9,313 bases of DNA from an uncultured Clostridiaceae bacterium (lineage in GTDB: Bacteria; Bacillota; Clostridia; Lachnospirales; Lachnospiraceae), in the NCBI GenBank assembly GCA_949948825.1, contig CATLIJ010000086.1, positions 1-9,313 on the forward strand. The letters run 5' to 3'. The first letter of the stretch is position 1, and every line of letters starts with the position of its first letter. This document shows, one piece after another, positions 6,244 to 9,313 of the stretch. Position numbers and translations under genes: made by a program. Under the pieces are notes generated by a model. It had not been told where the DNA came from and made no database searches. It saw only the letters and a program-made list of their open reading frames with translations.

Positions 6244-8172
6244 ATGAGAATCACATTAAAAGACGGCAGTGTGAAGGAGTATGATGGTTCCAGGTCCATT
6301 ATACAGGTGGCAAGGGATTTAAGCGAGGGCCTGGGCCGCATGGCCTGTGTGGGAGAGGTAAACGGAGAAACCATGGATCTTCGGACCGTTCTTTCCCAGG
6401 ACTGCAGCCTGAATATTCTGACAGCAAGGGAGGAAAAGGGTCTGGCAGCTCTGCGCCATTCAGCAAGCCATGTGATGGCCCAGGCAGTAAAAAGGCTGTA
6501 TCCAGAGGCAAAGCTTGCCATTGGACCTTCCATTGCAGACGGATTTTACTATGATATTGATTTTGCAGAGCCGATTGCCGCAGAGGATATGGAGAAAATC
6601 GAGGCAGAGATGAAAAAGATTGTAAAGGAAGCTCTGCCCATTGAGCGGTTTACCCTGCCCAGGGAGGAAGCCATTGCTTTTATGAAGGAAAAGGGAGAGC
6701 CTTATAAGGTGGAGCTGATTGAAGATCTGCCTATGGGGGAGGAGATCAGCTTTTACAGGCAGGGAGAATTTACGGATCTGTGTGCCGGCCCTCATCTGAT
6801 GAGTACAAAGGATGTGGGAAAGGCCTATAAGCTGACCAGCATTGCAGGGGCATACTGGAGAGGGGATGAGCACAATAAAATGCTGACCCGTTTGTATGCA
6901 ACGGCATTTTCCAGGAAAGAGGAGCTGGATGCCTACCTGACCATGATGGAGGAGGCCAAAAAGCGGGATCACAGAAAGCTGGGCCGGGAGCTGGGACTGT
7001 TTATGATGCATGAGGCAGGGCCGGGATTCCCCTTCTTTCTGCCAGCTGGCATGGTGTTAAAAAACACTCTTTTAGATTATTGGAGAGAGATTCACAAAAA
7101 GGCGGGGTATGTGGAGATTGCTACTCCGGTTATTTTAAGCAGAAGCCTGTGGGAGACCTCCGGACACTGGGATCATTATAAGAACAATATGTATACCACT
7201 CTCATTGATGAGCAGGATTATGCGGTGAAGCCTATGAACTGTCCGGGAGGCATTCTGGTATATGCCTCTGAGCCCCGGTCTTACCGGGATCTTCCCATTC
7301 GTATGGGAGAGCTGGGCCTGGTTCACCGCCATGAGAAATCCGGCCAGCTTCATGGACTGATGCGGGTGCGCTGCTTTACTCAGGATGATGCTCATATCTT
7401 TATGATGCCAGAGCAGATTAAGGAGGAGATCATGGGCGTGGCAAAGCTGATACATGAGGTGTATACCTTGTTTGGCTTTCAGTATCATGTGGAATTGTCC
7501 ACCCGCCCTGAGGACAGCATGGGAAGCGATGAGGATTGGAACATGGCCACAGAAGGGCTTCGGTCTGCCCTGGATGAGCTGGGACTGGATTATGTGGTCA
7601 ATGAAGGGGATGGCGCTTTCTACGGCCCGAAGATTGACTTCCATCTGGTGGATGCCATTGGAAGGACCTGGCAGTGCGGCACCATCCAGCTGGACTTTCA
7701 GCTTCCCCAGCGGTTTGAGCTGGAATACATCGGCGCGGATGGGGAGAAGCATCGCCCCATTATGATTCACCGGGTTGCATTTGGCTCCATTGAGCGGTTT
7801 ATCGGTATTTTGATTGAGCATTTTGCCGGTGCGTTCCCAACCTGGCTGGCTCCGGTGCAGGTGAAGGTGCTGCCGATTTCCGACAAATTCCTGGACTATG
7901 GACAAAAGGTGAAGGATAAGCTGGAGGAAGCCGGGATTCGGGCAGAGCTGGATGTGCGCTCAGAGAAGATCGGATATAAGATTCGGGAAGCTCAGATGAA
8001 GAAGATTCCCTATATGCTGGTGGTAGGCCAGAAGGAGGAAGAGGAGGGCGTGGTTGCAGTCCGGAGCCGTTTCCTGGGAGATGAAGGTCAGAAATCCCTG
8101 GAGGACTTTATTGCAGGGGTGAAGGCAGAAATCGCGTCAAAGGAAATCCGCGCAAAAGATAAAGAAAGTTAA
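6244..8172 (+). CDS. thrS: Threonyl-tRNA synthetase
   Basis: This class II synthetase activates threonine with ATP, charges tRNA-Thr, and hydrolyses mischarged Ser-tRNA-Thr. The ATG at 6244 is chosen because the product begins MRITLKDGSVKEYDG, the start of the TGS domain, and a purine-rich AAGGAAGAGAG lies upstream; an earlier in-frame start at 6208 falls within leader repeats. The product is 642 residues, the usual length. Domains are TGS (about 1-60), editing domain (about 60-225) with H72-x3-H76 and C180/H184, catalytic core (about 245-535), and anticodon-binding domain (about 540-635). Predicted zinc ligands C333, H384 and H509 are all present, as is the motif 2 arginine region RVRCFTQDDAH. 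Nothing is missing or broken. Expression is expected to follow tRNA-Thr charging through the T-box upstream. Confidence 0.98.
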   Translation: MRITLKDGSVKEYDGSRSIIQVARDLSEGLGRMACVGEVNGETMDLRTVLSQDCSLNILTAREEKGLAALRHSASHVMAQAVKRLYPEAKLAIGPSIADGFYYDIDFAEPIAAEDMEKIEAEMKKIVKEALPIERFTLPREEAIAFMKEKGEPYKVELIEDLPMGEEISFYRQGEFTDLCAGPHLMSTKDVGKAYKLTSIAGAYWRGDEHNKMLTRLYATAFSRKEELDAYLTMMEEAKKRDHRKLGRELGLFMMHEAGPGFPFFLPAGMVLKNTLLDYWREIHKKAGYVEIATPVILSRSLWETSGHWDHYKNNMYTTLIDEQDYAVKPMNCPGGILVYASEPRSYRDLPIRMGELGLVHRHEKSGQLHGLMRVRCFTQDDAHIFMMPEQIKEEIMGVAKLIHEVYTLFGFQYHVELSTRPEDSMGSDEDWNMATEGLRSALDELGLDYVVNEGDGAFYGPKIDFHLVDAIGRTWQCGTIQLDFQLPQRFELEYIGADGEKHRPIMIHRVAFGSIERFIGILIEHFAGAFPTWLAPVQVKVLPISDKFLDYGQKVKDKLEEAGIRAELDVRSEKIGYKIREAQMKKIPYMLVVGQKEEEEGVVAVRSRFLGDEGQKSLEDFIAGVKAEIASKEIRAKDKES

Positions 8173-8195
8173 AATTAACCATTATAATATTTTGG

Positions 8196-8266
8196 AATAA
8201 GTGCATACTAACCTTGATCTTGGATCTTATGTATGTCTAATTTGATTAAGGAGGTATGCATTTATT
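8196..8266 (+). promoter_or_regulatory. Long hairpin sequestering the ribosome site of the DUF1540 gene
   Basis: The outer stem pairs 8196-8208 (AATAAGTGCATAC) with 8254-8266 (GTATGCATTTATT): 13 bp with one G-U. A small internal loop (8209-8211 against 8252-8253) leads to an inner 8-bp stem, CCTTGATC (8212-8219) with GATTAAGG (8244-8251), also with one G-U. The paired 3' side includes the AAGG of the Shine-Dalgarno and ends at the base before the ATG. GTATGT (8231-8236) can alternatively pair with GCATAC (8203-8208). No T-run follows, so it is unlikely to be a terminator. A TATAAT at 8183-8188 would start transcription at about 8195, the hairpin base, but it has no convincing -35. Pairing is read directly; translational control is inferred. 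Confidence 0.6.
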
Positions 8267-8581
8267 ATGACAAAACTGGATTGTACTGTAACCAACTGTC
8301 TGCACAATGCGGATAACTGCTGCTGTAAACAGGCAATCATTGTGGATGGGCAGAATGCACATGAAAAATGTGACACCTGCTGCGGAAGCTTTGACGAGAA
8401 CCGGGAGGGTGCTTTTAAGAATGTCTTCAAGACACCGGAAAGCCGCCTGGAGATTGACTGTGAGGCCATTAACTGCATTTATAATGAAGGACGCCATTGT
8501 CAGGCAGAGCACATCAATGTAAGCGGTGATGGAGCCAGCAGGGCAGAGCATACCCAGTGTGCTACTTTTACTGAGCGATAA
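8267..8581 (+). CDS. Tandem DUF1540 cysteine-rich protein
   Basis: The function is unknown; DUF1540 is a family of small cysteine-rich domains that I know mainly from Clostridia. The 104-residue product has two repeats, about 5-42 and 64-101, joined by a linker. Aligned cysteines are C6, C11, C19, C39 and C65, C70, C78, C98, each repeat ending C-x-(S/T)-F. Repeat 1 has four additional cysteines (C18, C20, C35, C38). The four-cysteine spacing suggests metal binding or a redox role, but that is inference. It has no signal peptide or membrane segment, so it is probably cytoplasmic. AAGGAGG (8248-8254) lies 12 bases before the ATG, a rather long spacer, and is buried in a hairpin. It follows thrS by 94 bp with no visible terminator, so some read-through is possible. 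Confidence 0.85.
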   Translation: MTKLDCTVTNCLHNADNCCCKQAIIVDGQNAHEKCDTCCGSFDENREGAFKNVFKTPESRLEIDCEAINCIYNEGRHCQAEHINVSGDGASRAEHTQCATFTER

Positions 8582-8634
8582 AAACAGGTATTATGCAGCA
8601 CAACATCAGAAACATGTGCGGCAAGGCATCAGAC

Positions 8635-8659
8635 CCCGGAGGCAGATTTGGCTTCCGGG
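8635..8659 (+). terminator. GC-rich hairpin after the DUF1540 gene, possible weak terminator
   Basis: CCCGGAGGC (8635-8643) pairs with GCTTCCGGG (8651-8659): 9 bp with one G-U and a 7-base loop. It is placed where a terminator would be expected, 53 bases after the stop codon, but TACATAG follows instead of a T-run. Termination is therefore uncertain; it could also stabilise the 3' end of the mRNA. Confidence 0.35.
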
Positions 8660-8687
8660 TACATAGTTACAAGATTGTAATACATAG
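8660..8687 (+). promoter_or_regulatory. Direct repeats flanking a palindrome before the sensor gene, candidate operator
   Basis: TACATAG occurs at 8660-8666 and 8681-8687, 21 bp apart (two helical turns). Between them lies the palindrome TTACAA-GA-TTGTAA (8667-8680). The array ends three bases before the ribosome site of the next gene. No convincing -35/-10 pair was found in it. The repeats are seen directly; protein binding is inferred. Confidence 0.4.
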
Positions 8688-8703
8688 ACAGGAGAAGCAT
8701 ACT

Positions 8704-9313
8704 ATGATAACCATAAAAGGCATCATTGTGAAGAATATGAAAAAAATCACATTGATTATGGTGGCAATTATACTTTTTCTATCCGCAATTATACAGATTT
8801 TCAGCATGCAGCAGTTGGGACGGCAGGATGCTTTGCAGATCTTCAGTCAGGTGGGGCAGATTTTAGAGGAAAATTCCAGAGAGCTGGAACAGGTTCAGGA
8901 GGAATATGGAACCATGTGCCTGAACGATGCCCGAACCATAGCCTATATTCTGGAACGCAATCCCAACGCGAAAAACGATATACAGGAGCTTAAGAAGATT
9001 GCTGCCAATGTGGAAGTGGATGAAATTCATATTTTTGATACCAATGGCGTGATTATTGCAGGAACTCATCCGGAATATTGGGGATATTCTTTTGATTCCG
9101 GCGCACAGATTGGTTTTTTCAAGCCTTTGCTTTCAGATCCATCCTTAGAGCTTAAGCAGGATATTACACCAAATACTGCAGAGGGAAAGCTGGTTCAGTA
9201 TTCTGCTCTTTGGAGTGAAGACAAAACCTTTATTGTGCAGGTGGGAATGAGTCCTTCCAATGTGCTTCGCGCAACAGAGAAGAATGATTTGTCTTATATT
9301 TATTCCCTGCTCA
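8704..9313 (+). CDS. Membrane-anchored sensor protein, N-terminal part (cut by window end)
   Basis: The output domain lies beyond the window, so the protein cannot be named. Only 203 codons are present. GGAGA (8691-8695) sits 8 bases before the ATG at 8704; an internal ATG at 8737 is a less likely start. Residues about 14-36 form one hydrophobic transmembrane helix after a short basic cytoplasmic start. What follows is a coiled, glutamate/glutamine-rich stretch (about 40-70) and an extracytoplasmic domain with VEVDEIHIFDTNGVIIAGTHPEYWG, a pattern seen in Cache/PAS-like ligand-sensing folds. The visible end (SYIYSLL) may begin a second membrane helix. This architecture is usual for histidine kinases, GGDEF/EAL cyclic-di-GMP enzymes, PP2C phosphatases or chemoreceptors. 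No frame break is seen. The gene is probably transcribed on its own, given the candidate operator just upstream. Confidence 0.8.
   Translation, partial: MITIKGIIVKNMKKITLIMVAIILFLSAIIQIFSMQQLGRQDALQIFSQVGQILEENSRELEQVQEEYGTMCLNDARTIAYILERNPNAKNDIQELKKIAANVEVDEIHIFDTNGVIIAGTHPEYWGYSFDSGAQIGFFKPLLSDPSLELKQDITPNTAEGKLVQYSALWSEDKTFIVQVGMSPSNVLRATEKNDLSYIYSLL

Noticed and set aside
7135..7905. 256-codon minus-strand frame inside thrS
   Set aside because: It is the mirror image of a conserved synthetase core, with no ribosome site or family resemblance.
1..9313. Mobile elements, CRISPR, toxin-antitoxin or defence genes
   Set aside because: No transposase, integrase, repeat-spacer pattern, terminal inverted repeats with target duplications, or defence motifs were seen on either strand.

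Overview
The window looks like a chromosomal housekeeping stretch from a low-to-moderate GC Firmicute, most likely a gut Clostridia of the Lachnospiraceae type. The grounds are strong AGGAGG-type ribosome sites, consensus sigma-A promoters, a T-box leader in front of thrS, a LacX-type epimerase, a glycogen-debranching enzyme, and a DUF1540 protein (a family I know mainly from Clostridia). The genus is inference. No rRNA, tRNA, CRISPR array, insertion sequence, prophage gene or defence gene is visible.

Layout, left to right. (1) Bases 1-300 hold an 18-bp perfect hairpin and a good sigma-A promoter. (2) glgX (301-2589) is followed after 57 bp by mscL (start 2647), probably co-transcribed. (3) A LacX-type aldose 1-epimerase lies on the minus strand, converging on mscL with a 19-bp gap. 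(4) A 323-bp divergent intergenic region carries a perfect TTGACA-17-TATAAT promoter, with 11-bp-phased TATAAA repeats just upstream. It drives an N-acetylglucosamine/glucose-type PTS permease (EIICB). (5) Nine bases after the PTS stop codon a second strong promoter starts a roughly 430-nt T-box leader with a readable threonine specifier (ACC), T-box and terminator, followed by thrS. (6) A short gap holds a long near-perfect hairpin that buries the ribosome-binding site of a two-repeat cysteine-rich DUF1540 protein. (7) The 5' part of a membrane-anchored sensor protein runs off the right edge.

How the genes work together: glgX, the epimerase and the PTS permease all belong to carbohydrate storage and uptake. 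mscL is the osmotic emergency valve. thrS is essential translation machinery controlled by tRNA charging. No single new multi-gene system is evident. The most interesting signals are regulatory RNA or DNA structures: the hairpin covering the start of the DUF1540 gene (8196-8266), the duplicated sequences and second hairpin between the T-box terminator and thrS (6149-6224), the phased repeats upstream of the PTS promoter, and a direct-repeat/palindrome array before the sensor gene. The MscL with a C-terminal four-cysteine zinc-ribbon-like tail is the most unusual protein.
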